In this document: positions 1-7,232 of the stretch, piece after piece
How the letters are laid out: each line of letters opens with the position of its first letter
Numbering within the stretch: position 1 is the first letter of the stretch
Notes under the pieces: model-generated
Databases searched by the model: none
The model's input: the letters and a program-made list of their open reading frames with translations, nothing else
What the model was told of the DNA's origin: nothing
Program-made: the position numbers and the translations under genes
DNA from: Symbiobacteriaceae bacterium
Lineage (GTDB): Bacteria; Bacillota_E; Symbiobacteriia; Symbiobacteriales; Symbiobacteriaceae
NCBI GenBank assembly: GCA_027356675.1
Contig: DAHVXO010000304.1
Location: forward strand, 1 to 20,482
Reading direction: 5' to 3'
DNA length: 20,482 nt

Positions 1-910
1 CGGGGAGCGCCTGGTCAACGATGTCTCCCCCAAGGACCGGGACATAGCCATGGTCTTCCAGTCCTATGCCCTCTATCCCCACATGAACGTCTACGACAAC
101 ATGGCCTTCGGGCTCAGGATGAGGAAGCTCTCACGCGGAGAAATCGACAGGCGGGTCAAGGAGGCGGCGGGCATCCTCGGCATAGAGATGCTCCTTGAGC
201 GGAAGCCGAAGCAGCTCTCCGGTGGGCAGCGGCAGCGGGTGGCGCTGGGAAGAGCCATCGTGAGAGAGCCAGCGGTCTTCCTGATGGACGAGCCGCTCTC
301 CAACCTGGACGCCAAGCTGCGCGTGCAGATGCGCACCGAACTTTCCAAGCTGCACCTGCGCCTGCAGACCACGACCATCTACGTCACCCATGATCAGGTC
401 GAGGCCATGACCATGGGCGACCGCATCGTCGTCATGAAGGACGGCATCATCCAGCAGGTGGCGCCGCCGCAGGAGCTCTACGATCAGCCCACCAATCTCT
501 TCGTGGCCGGGTTCATCGGCTCGCCTGCCATGAACTTCCTGAAGGGCAGCATCTCCGGCGACGGCACCGCCTTCGACGGTGGCACCTTCAAGCTGAACCT
601 CCCCGCCTCCTTGCAGACCGCTGTGCGGCCGTACGCCGGCAAGCCCGTCGTTCTGGGCATCCGCCCGGAGGATGTGGAAGCCGATCCCGCCTTCGTCGAA
701 AGCCATCCCGGCGCCCGGGTCCCAGCGAAGATCGAAGTGGTTGAGCCTCTGGGTTCCGAGATCTTCCTGTACCTGAGCACCGGCGAGAACCAGGTCACAG
801 CCCGGGTGGAGCCCTCTCTGCGGTTCCGTCCCGAGGAACAGATTACCCTGGCTCTGAACACCGACAAGGTACATCTGTTTGATGCAGAGACGGAGAAGGC
901 CATCCGCTAG
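1..910 (+). CDS. ABC transporter ATP-binding protein, sugar/glycerol-phosphate importer type (5' end outside window)
   Basis: ATPase subunit of an ABC importer, of the MalK/UgpC/MsmK type that energises carbohydrate uptake at the inner face of the membrane. The frame is open from base 2, so the gene begins before the window and its Walker A motif is missing here. Visible in order are the Q-loop (MVFQSYALYPHM), the ABC signature (LSGGQRQRVALGRA), Walker B with the catalytic Glu (VFLMDEPLSNLD) and the H-loop (YVTHDQ). A C-terminal extension of about 120 residues contains GIRPEDVE, typical of the TOBE/regulatory domain of this subfamily. The exact substrate cannot be told from the ATPase, because such subunits are often shared between importers. 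The gene ends in TAG, and a 12-bp hairpin follows 19 bases later. Confidence 0.95.
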   Translation, partial: GERLVNDVSPKDRDIAMVFQSYALYPHMNVYDNMAFGLRMRKLSRGEIDRRVKEAAGILGIEMLLERKPKQLSGGQRQRVALGRAIVREPAVFLMDEPLSNLDAKLRVQMRTELSKLHLRLQTTTIYVTHDQVEAMTMGDRIVVMKDGIIQQVAPPQELYDQPTNLFVAGFIGSPAMNFLKGSISGDGTAFDGGTFKLNLPASLQTAVRPYAGKPVVLGIRPEDVEADPAFVESHPGARVPAKIEVVEPLGSEIFLYLSTGENQVTARVEPSLRFRPEEQITLALNTDKVHLFDAETEKAIR

Positions 911-929
911 CACGGTTGCGAACCCAAAC

Positions 930-957
930 AAGGCCATCTCCCAACGGAGATGGCCTT
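930..957 (+). terminator. Hairpin terminator after the ABC ATPase gene
   Basis: A perfect 12-bp stem (930-941 with 946-957) closes a CAAC loop. The T-tract is weak on the + strand. It lies 19 bases after the ABC ATPase stop codon and before the acetyltransferase start, so it probably ends the transporter operon. Confidence 0.7.
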
Positions 958-1027
958 CGCTAACACCGGAGCGACAGGCGGGGGTGGGGGAAGGTTGCAG
1001 CCCGGAATCAGCGCGGGAGCCTTTACC

Positions 1028-1831
1028 ATGGATCGGGCGGGAGCGACATTACTGGAACGGGTGATGCTGACGGTCCGGTGCCACTGGTTCAACGCCAAAG
1101 CCACGGACCTGCGTTGTGCTGTGGGGTTGGTGGAGTCCGGTGGTGAGCTCATCAGCCTCATCGACAGCGACCCCGCCGAAGCGGATGCGCTGCTGGCCGA
1201 AGCCGCCCTGCGGGGCGCCTATGTGGTAACCACCACATTCTCCCGGCCCTCCGATCTGTCTCTGCGGCTACGGCGCCAAGGGTTTCGCCTGATTCAGCGG
1301 CATGGGGTGTACGTGTATGACCCTGCCGCCACGGCATTACCCGCCCGCGCAGAGCGACGGGGACTGCTCTCCCGCCTGATCTGGCGAGAACCGCTGCCCG
1401 TGAACATTCGAAAGGTGGACGCCGGGGAGATCCCGGTCTGGAATGAAATTTGCTGGCGAGCCTTCGGACCCCGGGGCACCCTCGAAGCCTCGCTGCGTGA
1501 GAAGCAGCAAGCCTTTCATAGCATGGCGGGGCGCGGTAGCTGGTTCTTGGCAGCGGTCGGGGAGCGGGCAGTCGGAACGGCCTGCCTCTTCCGCTCACCG
1601 GAGGCGTCTCAGGTCCTTGCCGTTGGTACCATCCCCGCCTACCGGGGACGCGGCGTAGCCGCGCGCCTCATGGAGACGGTCATCCATGACTGGCGCTTGG
1701 AAGGCGGGGGACCATTGTTCCTCGACACCAACCCGGGGGGTGTGGCCGAACGCCTCTATCTGCGCATCGGGTTCCACCGCTTCTACATGCGGGAACTCTA
1801 CGCGCCCGTGCGTGGGGTCGGCTTGACTTGA
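1028..1831 (+). CDS. GNAT-family N-acetyltransferase
   Basis: Predicted acyl-CoA-dependent N-acetyltransferase of about 267 residues. The C-terminal half carries the GNAT core. Motif A reads AVGTIPAYRGRGVAARLM, with the acetyl-CoA pyrophosphate-binding RGRGVA, followed by a helix and a typical last strand (LYLRIGFHRFYMRELY). The N-terminal 115 or so residues form a separate region of unknown role and may be a degenerate second GNAT-like domain. The frame is open back to an ATG at 950, but that ATG sits inside the upstream terminator stem, so I prefer ATG 1028. ATG 1064 is also possible. Neither has a strong ribosome binding site. The substrate cannot be deduced. Confidence 0.85.
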   Translation: MDRAGATLLERVMLTVRCHWFNAKATDLRCAVGLVESGGELISLIDSDPAEADALLAEAALRGAYVVTTTFSRPSDLSLRLRRQGFRLIQRHGVYVYDPAATALPARAERRGLLSRLIWREPLPVNIRKVDAGEIPVWNEICWRAFGPRGTLEASLREKQQAFHSMAGRGSWFLAAVGERAVGTACLFRSPEASQVLAVGTIPAYRGRGVAARLMETVIHDWRLEGGGPLFLDTNPGGVAERLYLRIGFHRFYMRELYAPVRGVGLT

Positions 1832-1846
1832 TCCGGGGCACAGGAT

Positions 1847-2239
1847 ATGATTGGGAAAGATTTCATGTTGGATCGATGGGAGGGCGAAGCGCCCATGCTC
1901 ACAACCCAGACCCTACTGCACTCCAAGGTCTTCGGCGATTATCTCTCTGCGGGCAAACCGCTGGAGTACCGGCGAGCGGAATGGCAGGAATTGAACAAAG
2001 GCAAGGAGCGTTCCGTCCGGCTGATCGTGCGGGCAATGCTTGGGATCCCCAGCGCCCATCACGGCGAGCAGGAGTACGCAATGTGGTGCTTTCAGTTCCC
2101 GGAAAATGCCCTCCTGGTGGCGTACTTGCAGCGCGGTAGCGTCATGGACCTGTACGGGGCCAACGAGGAGCACAAGGACCTGCGCGAGGCCGTGGATTTC
2201 CTGATCGCTGAAGTTACCACCCGCCTGAAGACGCTCTAG
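1847..2239 (+). CDS. Conserved-looking hypothetical protein
   Basis: I do not recognise this protein of 114-130 residues. It has no signal peptide or membrane segment. It looks like a compact alpha/beta domain, with a basic N-terminal half and an acidic helical end (EEHKDLREAVDFLIAEVTTRLKTL). Start choice is open. ATG 1847 gives the longest form, ATG 1865 has GGGAAAG just upstream, and ATG 1895 has GGGAGG 11 bases upstream, which makes it the strongest initiation signal. It follows the acetyltransferase by 15 bases (to 1847) on the same strand, so the two are probably co-transcribed. A hairpin follows directly after its stop. Confidence 0.75.
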   Translation: MIGKDFMLDRWEGEAPMLTTQTLLHSKVFGDYLSAGKPLEYRRAEWQELNKGKERSVRLIVRAMLGIPSAHHGEQEYAMWCFQFPENALLVAYLQRGSVMDLYGANEEHKDLREAVDFLIAEVTTRLKTL

Positions 2240-2247
2240 AAAAGCGA

Positions 2248-2269
2248 ATGCCGCCCCTTGGGGCGGCAT
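2248..2269. terminator. Bidirectional terminator between convergent genes
   Basis: A perfect 10-bp GC-rich inverted repeat (2248-2257 with 2260-2269) lies 9 bases after the stop of the unknown + strand gene and 22 bases past the stop of the SASP gene on the - strand. The - strand continuation carries a short T run (CGCTTTTC), and the + strand has TCGTTTG. It probably serves both transcripts. Confidence 0.75.
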
Positions 2270-2290
2270 CGTTTGCGGGCGAGCTTTCGT

Positions 2291-2518
2291 CTAACGGGTG
2301 GTCGTGGATACGGTCCCACCGGACAACTGCTGCTCAGCCTGAGCGATCATGGTCTTGACCATCTGCCCGCCAACGGAGCCGTTGACACGGCTGGGGCGGT
2401 CGCCGCCGTACCCCGAGAAGTTGCCGAGTCCGAGCTGTTGAGCCGACTGCTGCTTGAGAGTCTCTAGTCCGGCCCGAGCCTGTGGAATCAGGATCTGGTT
2501 GCTAGTGTTGGTCGCCAT
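2291..2518 (-). CDS. Alpha/beta-type small acid-soluble spore protein
   Basis: DNA-binding protein that coats and protects the spore chromosome. Its 75 residues match the family through the ILIPQARAGLETLK helix and the C-terminal motif NGSVGGQMVKTMIAQAEQQL. The start has an excellent ribosome binding site (GGAGGT, 9-base spacer). In typical members the first helix carries the germination-protease site, E followed by I/F and A, as in KYEIAQEFG. Here the aligned stretch is KQQSAQQLG, so the scissile-site Glu is replaced by Gln and the following Ile by Ser. A sigma-G-like promoter lies upstream. The family call is firm. The consequence of the altered site is inference. Confidence 0.93.
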   Translation of the reverse strand: MATNTSNQILIPQARAGLETLKQQSAQQLGLGNFSGYGGDRPSRVNGSVGGQMVKTMIAQAEQQLSGGTVSTTTR

Positions 2519-2563
2519 CTCTCATCTGCACCTCCGTTGGATTTCTGATATTACTGTCCCTTG

Positions 2564-2592
2564 TCTGATGAATTTGTATTCCCGTGAAATGC
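2564..2592 (-). promoter_or_regulatory. Candidate sigma-G-type promoter of the SASP gene
   Basis: On the - strand GCATT (-35) is followed after 17 bases by CATCAGA (-10). This is close to the forespore sigma-G consensus (GMATR, 17-18 bases, CATNHTA) with one -10 mismatch. It lies about 45 bases upstream of the SASP start codon, as expected for a late forespore gene. Confidence 0.5.
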
Positions 2593-2677
2593 TGGAGGCC
2601 TCGGTAATCGTTGTCAATCCAGCTTGCGGGTGAGGCCCGCCGCTACACGAAGCAGTTCAACGGAAGGGTCGCTCGGA

Positions 2678-3274
2678 TTGCACACCATTCAAGGACTCTT
2701 GAGGGACTATGGGTATATATCACTTGTCGTGGTCCTTCTGCTGGACAGTTCTGGCGTGCCATGGCCGACCGAGGCCACGTTGGTGGTGGCGGGAGTGGCG
2801 GCCAGGAACGGGCATTTCAACTTGGCGCTGGCCGTGGCCGCATCGGCCTTTGGGTCGGCCCTCGGTTCAGCTTTGTCCTATTACCTGGGGCGCCGAATGG
2901 GTCCCAAACTGATGCGGCGGATTGCCCAGTTCTTCCGGCTGACGCCTGAGCATATGGACAAGGTCGACGCCTGGTTCAAGCGCTACGGCGACAAGGCGGT
3001 CTTCTTCGGGCGCTTCATCCCATTCGTACGCAACTTCTCCGGCTTCCCGGCCGGTGTGGGTCGCGTCGAGTTCAAGAAGTATCTGGTTTACTCCCTCGCG
3101 GGGTATACACTCTATATCAGTTTTGCCCTCTCCCTGGGCTATCTGGGATCCTCGCTGGCCAGGATCATCCAGGAGTTTGAGTTCCTGCTCTGGATTGTGA
3201 TCCCGGCGGCACTGCTCTTCGTCTGGTTCCGCTGGGGCCGCAAATGGCGACAAAAGCTATGGGGGAAGGGTTAA
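2678..3274 (+). CDS. DedA-family membrane protein
   Basis: Integral membrane protein of 198 residues in the DedA/SNARE-associated superfamily. Several members are undecaprenyl-phosphate or phospholipid flippases. Family motifs visible are the re-entrant DSSGVPWPTEATLVVAG near the N-terminus, with the conserved acidic residue, and FGRFIPFVRNFSGFPAG in the second half, with the conserved Arg residues. Hydrophobic segments lie near residues 10-30, 45-70, 140-165 and 170-190. The frame is open further upstream, but TTG 2678 is preceded by GGAAGGG at good spacing and gives a normal DedA N-terminus (MHTIQGLLRDYGYISLV). The last codons lie in the terminator hairpin shared with the convergent gene. 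The exact lipid substrate is unknown. Confidence 0.9.
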   Translation: MHTIQGLLRDYGYISLVVVLLLDSSGVPWPTEATLVVAGVAARNGHFNLALAVAASAFGSALGSALSYYLGRRMGPKLMRRIAQFFRLTPEHMDKVDAWFKRYGDKAVFFGRFIPFVRNFSGFPAGVGRVEFKKYLVYSLAGYTLYISFALSLGYLGSSLARIIQEFEFLLWIVIPAALLFVWFRWGRKWRQKLWGKG

Positions 3275-3285
3275 ACCCTTCCCCC
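3261..3285. terminator. Bidirectional terminator whose loop holds both stop codons
   Basis: A perfect 10-bp stem (GGGGGAAGGG with CCCTTCCCCC) closes a TTAAA loop. The loop contains the TAA of the DedA gene on the + strand and the TAA of the facing gene on the - strand. The stem encodes the last residues of both proteins. Confidence 0.85.
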
Positions 3286-3654
3286 ATGTCCCTGCACCAC
3301 CTGGACGGCTTCGTCGACCCGGTCCGCCGTGGTCACCACCGTAACCAGGAACGTCGGGAAATCCCCGGTGAGCGGCCCGGCCATGCCGCTGGCCTCCGGC
3401 GTGGCGTTCAGCAACACCCTGACGTCGTCATCGAGTAGCTTCTCGTGGCCGAACAACGTGGCGGTCACCGCGCTGCGTTCCCCGCCCAAAGCAACCCGAT
3501 CCTGATTAGGCTCCGGATCATAGCCGAATGCGCCAACCTGGTCGAACTGGACCTCAGTAAACCCGGCCTGCCGTAAGGCGGCCTCAGCGGCCTGCGCCGC
3601 CGGCCCAGTCTCGAAACTGGCCAACACGGACCGCTCCCCGGGTTCCAACTTCAT
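3271..3654 (-). CDS. Hypothetical protein, possibly of general-stress type
   Basis: A protein of 127 residues with no sure family. It begins RSVLASFETGPAAQAAEAAL, then an AGFTEVQFDQVG segment, and ends with a FPTFLVTVVTTADRVDEAVQVVQGHGG strand-helix unit. This layout suggests a small ferredoxin-like alpha/beta fold, as in general-stress (YflT/17M-like) or ACT-like domains, but that is inference. The frame extends to an ATG at 3696. ATG 3654 is preferred because a run of GAGGAGGAGG sits just upstream of it. It converges on the DedA gene with a 4-base overlap and diverges from the next + strand gene across 88 bases. Confidence 0.75.
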   Translation of the reverse strand: MKLEPGERSVLASFETGPAAQAAEAALRQAGFTEVQFDQVGAFGYDPEPNQDRVALGGERSAVTATLFGHEKLLDDDVRVLLNATPEASGMAGPLTGDFPTFLVTVVTTADRVDEAVQVVQGHGGRV

Positions 3655-3742
3655 GTCCGCAGCCTCCTCCTCGTGGGGCGTGGGCCTGATACTCACCGGG
3701 TAGCTTCATCTGCCCGATAGACTTTCATGCGGAGGATCGCAT

Positions 3743-4489
3743 ATGAACTGGTGGGAAGATGCCGAAGCACGTGCTCTGCGTGCCCGCAGCCCGGCTGGCG
3801 CCGGCCACCTGCTCTGGCAGCGGCTGCAATCCGCTGGGCTTGACCCTGAATTGACGGCCACGCCGGCGCATGACCTGGCGCGACTCTATGACCTGTGCAC
3901 AGACTTCGTGAAACTGCTGGAGGGTGTCCTCGTCCTATCAGACGGGGACCTACCCGGTCTGCGCCGCCAACTGCTCATCCTCCAGCGCTGGGCTCAGTAT
4001 GCCTCCCATTGGGCGGACCTCTCCGCGCCAGCCTTCAACCAGTTGATGGACGCCCTGGATCTGGGGCCGGAAACCCTGGCCCGGCGCGCCGATGACCCGG
4101 AGGACCCCGCCGACGCCGCACCGGCCGAACAGGCGAAGGTTGACGGCCGCTATCGCTACTGGCACCTCCTATATGAACGGCTGGACCTGAAGTTTGCCGC
4201 CGCCGGCCTGGCTGAACAAGTGCGCAGGGGCCTGGCCCGCAGCCTGGCAAGGCTGTATGAGGAGGCCCTGGTGACCGTTCGGGTGGTAAGTAGCCTGGAG
4301 CGGGAGGCAAACCCCCGGTTTCGCCAGGTAGCGCGCACCCTGCTCACTGTCAATACGACGTGGCATTTCGACCTCGGGCCCAATCACCTGGGGCCAGGGC
4401 GCGCCCGGTCCGCCGGCGCAGGCACTCTGGGCGTTCAGACCTGGCTGTTGCTGGCCCTCGCACGCGACGGCCTGTCGACCAGTCCTTAA
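3743..4489 (+). CDS. Hypothetical all-helical protein
   Basis: I do not recognise this 248-residue protein. It appears almost wholly alpha-helical, with many Leu/Ala/Arg heptad-like stretches (LARLYDLCTDFVKLLEGVL, QVRRGLARSLARLYEEALV) and a short acidic linker (ADDPEDPADAAPAE) near the middle. There is no signal peptide or clear membrane segment. The start is well supported by GGAGGATCGCAT before ATG 3743. It is the last gene before the strong promoter and leader of rny. It runs in the same direction but is separated from rny by 338 bases, so it is probably a separate unit. Confidence 0.8.
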   Translation: MNWWEDAEARALRARSPAGAGHLLWQRLQSAGLDPELTATPAHDLARLYDLCTDFVKLLEGVLVLSDGDLPGLRRQLLILQRWAQYASHWADLSAPAFNQLMDALDLGPETLARRADDPEDPADAAPAEQAKVDGRYRYWHLLYERLDLKFAAAGLAEQVRRGLARSLARLYEEALVTVRVVSSLEREANPRFRQVARTLLTVNTTWHFDLGPNHLGPGRARSAGAGTLGVQTWLLLALARDGLSTSP

Positions 4490-4491
4490 CC

Positions 4492-4520
4492 TTGACAGAA
4501 AGTACAAACAGACCTATGAT
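4492..4520 (+). promoter_or_regulatory. Perfect-spacing sigma-A promoter upstream of rny
   Basis: TTGACA (4492-4497), a 17-base spacer and TATGAT (4515-4520) give a near-consensus vegetative promoter, starting three bases after the stop of the preceding gene. Predicted transcription start is near 4527. The transcript would run through two hairpins, at 4601-4620 and 4740-4765, before reaching rny. A weaker second candidate is TTGGCA 4639-4644 with CATATA 4662-4667. Confidence 0.85.
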
Positions 4521-4600
4521 AGATGGTAAGTTCGTCCGAGTCTGTCTGCCATAAGGTTGTTCGATAGATGAGGCCAATGGCCTCCGACCAGTAGGTCATC

Positions 4601-4620
4601 ACGAGTTTATTCTCGTTTTT
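4601..4620 (+). terminator. Short hairpin with T-run in the rny leader
   Basis: ACGAG (4601-4605) pairs with CTCGT (4612-4616) and is followed by TTTT. With the promoter at 4492-4520 this would end a transcript of about 95 nt. The stem is only 5 bp, so termination would be partial at best. A perfect inverted repeat GAGGCCA-A-TGGCCTC (4570-4584) lies just before it. Confidence 0.4.
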
Positions 4621-4699
4621 GCTGCTAGCGCATTCGCCTTGGCATAAAGTCAAGGTTAATTCATATAGGCAAAACCGACCTGGTCAACAACCCTTTCGC

Positions 4700-4765
4700 G
4701 GCCCCATACGGGACCTGCGAATCCATTGCAGCAACTGGACGGACCGAACGCAGGTCCGTTTTTTT
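4700..4765 (+). promoter_or_regulatory. Attenuator-like leader of rny (anti-antiterminator, antiterminator, terminator)
   Basis: Three mutually exclusive pairings are visible. (1) GGCCCC 4700-4705 pairs with GGGACC 4710-4715 around ATAC, with one mismatch. (2) GGACCTGCG 4711-4719 pairs perfectly with CGCAGGTCC 4749-4757. (3) CGGACC 4740-4745 pairs with GGTCCG 4753-4758 and is followed by seven Ts (4759-4765), a standard intrinsic terminator. Pairing 2 uses the 3' arm of the terminator, and pairing 1 uses the 5' arm of pairing 2. This is the architecture of a transcription attenuator or riboswitch. I see no T-box sequence and cannot assign a ligand. Confidence 0.6.
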
Positions 4766-4827
4766 CGTGTCTCGCTTCTTTTGCTCGTGCATTTTCGTTC
4801 TGCTACACAGCAACCGAACAACAGGGG

Positions 4828-6381
4828 GTGAAACGGATTCTTACTGTCTTGCTGATTGTACTTGGACTGATTGTTGGAGGTGCTGCCGGCGCTGCCGGTG
4901 GTTACCAGTGGTATCAGACGCAGGCCCAGAAGCGGCTGCACTCCGCCGAGTCCCGCGCCCGGAGCGTGGTGGACGAGGCGGTGAAGGAAGCCGAGGCCAA
5001 GAAGAAGGAAGCCGTTCTGGAGGCCAAGGAAGAGGTCCACCGACTCCGCAGCGACTTTGAGCGTGAAAGCAAGGAACGGCGTACTGAGGTCCAGCGCCTC
5101 GAACGGCGCCTGATGCAGAAGGAGGAGACCCTCGACCGCAAGGTCGAGGCGCTCGAGCGCAAAGAGGAAACCCTGACCCGCAAGGAGCGCGATGTGGAGC
5201 GCCAGGTCCAGGCCGCTCAGGAACTCACCAACAAGCAGCTGGCCGAATTGGAGCGCATCTCCGGCCTGACCACCGAGGAGGCTCGCAAGATCTTCCTGGC
5301 CCAGGTCGAGCAGGAAGCCCGCGCCGACGCCGCCCGCCTCATGCGGGAGATCGACTTTGAAGCGAAGGATACCGCTGAGAAAAAGGCCCGTGAGATCGTG
5401 GGCATCGCGATTCAGAAGGTCGCCGCTGACCACTCTTCCGAGCTGACAGTCTCCGTGGTCCAGCTGCCCAACGATGAGATGAAGGGCCGCATTATCGGCC
5501 GCGAGGGCCGCAACATCCGGACGCTGGAAACGCTGACAGGCATCGACCTGATCATCGATGACACGCCGGAAGCGGTGGTACTCTCTGGGTTCGACCCGGT
5601 GCGGCGTGAGGTCGCCAAGATCGCCCTGCAGAAGCTCATCGCCGACGGGCGGATCCATCCCGCTCGCATTGAAGAGATGGTGGAGAAGGCCCAGCGCGAG
5701 GTGGAGACCCGGATGCGCGAGGAGGGCGAAGCCGCCTGCTTCGAGCTCGGGATCCACAACCTCCATCCGGAACTGATCAAGCTCCTGGGTCGGCTTCGGT
5801 TCCGCACCTCTTACGGTCAGAACGTGCTCAAGCACTCTGTGGAGGTGGCGCACCTCGCCGGCGTCATGGCAGCCGAACTCGGTGTCAACGTCGAAGTCGC
5901 CAAGCGTGGCGGCCTCCTGCACGATATCGGCAAGGCCGTCGACCACGAGATCGAGGGACCGCACGTGGCGATCGGCGTCACGCTGCTCAAGAAGTACAAA
6001 GAGACCAGCGAAGTCATTCACGCCATGGAGTGCCACCACGGTGACGTGGAGCCCCGCAGCGTGGAAGCCGTGCTGGTCACCGCTGCGGATGCCATCTCGG
6101 CCGCCCGGCCGGGCGCCCGCCGCGAGACACTCGAGACTTACATCAAGCGTCTGGAGAAGCTGGAGGCCCTGGCCGATGGCTTCGAAGGCGTCGAGAAGTC
6201 CTTCGCCATTCAGGCCGGACGCGAGATTCGGGTCATGGTCAAACCTGAGCGCATCGACGACTACGCGGCGATCAAGATGACCAAGGAGATCGCCAAGAAA
6301 ATCGAAGATGAGATGGAGTACCCCGGCCAGATCAAAGTGGTAGTGGTGCGGGAGACTCGAGCAGTCGAGTACGCCCGCTAA
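4828..6381 (+). CDS. rny: Ribonuclease Y
   Basis: Membrane-anchored endoribonuclease that starts decay and processing of many mRNAs in Gram-positive bacteria. Its 517 residues show one N-terminal membrane helix (about 4-25), a long charged coiled coil to about residue 190, a KH RNA-binding domain ([20 protein letters not shown] and the following [17 protein letters not shown]) and an HD domain with metal-binding His365-Asp366 in [12 protein letters not shown]. The C-terminus ([18 protein letters not shown]) matches the family closely. GTG 4828 gives the normal length, but the G-run lies unusually close to it, so initiation is not certain. The leader carries an attenuator-like structure. Downstream order matches rny-ymdB-spoVS of B. 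subtilis. Confidence 0.97.
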   Translation: MKRILTVLLIVLGLIVGGAAGAAGGYQWYQTQAQKRLHSAESRARSVVDEAVKEAEAKKKEAVLEAKEEVHRLRSDFERESKERRTEVQRLERRLMQKEETLDRKVEALERKEETLTRKERDVERQVQAAQELTNKQLAELERISGLTTEEARKIFLAQVEQEARADAARLMREIDFEAKDTAEKKAREIVGIAIQKVAADHSSELTVSVVQLPNDEMKGRIIGREGRNIRTLETLTGIDLIIDDTPEAVVLSGFDPVRREVAKIALQKLIADGRIHPARIEEMVEKAQREVETRMREEGEAACFELGIHNLHPELIKLLGRLRFRTSYGQNVLKHSVEVAHLAGVMAAELGVNVEVAKRGGLLHDIGKAVDHEIEGPHVAIGVTLLKKYKETSEVIHAMECHHGDVEPRSVEAVLVTAADAISAARPGARRETLETYIKRLEKLEALADGFEGVEKSFAIQAGREIRVMVKPERIDDYAAIKMTKEIAKKIEDEMEYPGQIKVVVVRETRAVEYAR

Positions 6382-6423
6382 GCGAACCTTATCGCTTCTT
6401 AACACGTCTTAAGGATGCAAGCG

Positions 6424-6453
6424 GAAGCCGGCGAGGCACCCTTCGCCGGCTTC
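6424..6453 (+). terminator. Hairpin terminator after rny
   Basis: An 11-bp perfect stem (6424-6434 with 6443-6453) closes an 8-base loop, 42 bases after the rny stop. The T-tract is poor (TCATCC), so termination may be incomplete. Confidence 0.65.
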
Positions 6454-6470
6454 TCATCCGTCAAAAGGAA

Positions 6471-6499
6471 TTGCACTCCTTGTGCACGAAGCATAATAC
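6471..6499 (+). promoter_or_regulatory. Weak sigma-A-like promoter before the 171-residue gene
   Basis: TTGCAC (6471-6476) is followed after 15 bases by CATAAT (6492-6497), or after 17 bases by TAATAC (6494-6499). It lies between the rny terminator and the next start codon. Spacing or -10 match is imperfect in either reading. Confidence 0.35.
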
Positions 6500-6526
6500 G
6501 CGGTTTGCATGAAAGAGGTGATCTCT

Positions 6527-7042
6527 ATGGGACACCGCAAGAGCGATGAACCCACCTCCCGCAGCGTCGGCCTGTTGATTAGTATGCTCGTTCGCTACCC
6601 GGAGGTAGGCACGGTCAAGTACGATCCCCGCCATCAGACCATTCGCATGGGCCTCCTGGCGTCCGGAACGCTGGAGGAGACCGAATTCCAGCGCATGCGT
6701 CAGCGGTTGATCGACACACTGGAAGTATACAATCTATTGGATCAGCGGCGTCTGGCGGTCCTCGAGGTCACGCACGAAAGCTTCGACAATCTCACGGCGT
6801 TCGCGATCACCCGGGATGTGGGCACCATGTCCCCCCCGGAGATCTGGACCATCGTCGAGTTCCTCCGGGACTGGTTCGCCGGGAGTCTGGTGACCGAGCC
6901 AGTCGACCTTGGCGGCGAGGACGAGATGCTCGCCCAGGATGAGATGATCGAAGAGATCCTGGACGACCTGGAAGGCGGAAAGGGCGCACACGACCTGATT
7001 GCCATTCGGGAAGAGGGTCGGGTCATGGTCTTCTCCAAATAG
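6527..7042 (+). CDS. Hypothetical acidic protein between rny and ymdB
   Basis: I do not recognise this 171-residue soluble protein. The N-terminal part reads as an alpha/beta domain (SVGLLISMLVRYPEVGTVKYDP, then a helix EFQRMRQRLIDTLEVYNLLDQ). The C-terminal third is strongly acidic (DLGGEDEMLAQDEMIEEILDDLEGG) before a short final strand (LIAIREEGRVMVFSK). An ATG lies at 6509, but ATG 6527 is chosen because AGAGGTGAT sits directly upstream at ideal spacing. In B. subtilis rny and ymdB are adjacent, so this gene is an insertion between two RNA-metabolism genes. A role linked to them is a guess from position. A strong terminator follows. Confidence 0.85.
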   Translation: MGHRKSDEPTSRSVGLLISMLVRYPEVGTVKYDPRHQTIRMGLLASGTLEETEFQRMRQRLIDTLEVYNLLDQRRLAVLEVTHESFDNLTAFAITRDVGTMSPPEIWTIVEFLRDWFAGSLVTEPVDLGGEDEMLAQDEMIEEILDDLEGGKGAHDLIAIREEGRVMVFSK

Positions 7043-7051
7043 GGTAGTGGA

Positions 7052-7081
7052 AGGGCCGCCTGGTGAGGCGGCCCTTTTTTT
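7052..7081 (+). terminator. Strong intrinsic terminator
   Basis: AGGGCCGCC (7052-7060) pairs perfectly with GGCGGCCCT (7067-7075) around TGGTGA and runs into a T7 tract. It ends the 171-residue gene and separates it from ymdB. The following 150 bases up to the next promoter hold no gene that I can see. Confidence 0.92.
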
Positions 7082-7232
7082 GTGATCTTTTTTGTTTTCC
7101 CTTCGAACATTTCAGGTGTGATGTACGTATGAGGGAGTGAGGGCGATCTGAAAAAAGGAGAACAGCGTCACGGGCGGAACCAAGCAAAGGGGGAAGGGCT
7201 AAAGTCACCCCGAGCACATGGGCGGCCTCCGG

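Noticed and set aside
4680..4765. T-box riboswitch in the rny leader
   Set aside because: The terminator/antiterminator layout fits, but the conserved T-box sequence (AGGGTGGNACCGCG) is absent and rny is not a typical T-box target.
4684..6405. 573-codon frame antisense to rny
   Set aside because: Mirror of a highly conserved gene in GC-rich DNA. It has no initiation signal and a Leu/His-rich shadow composition.
7085..7232. Riboswitch in the ymdB upstream region (purine-rich, GGAACCAAGCAAAGG)
   Set aside because: It lies upstream of the -10 element, so it would not be in the ymdB transcript. It does not match c-di-GMP or other classes I know.
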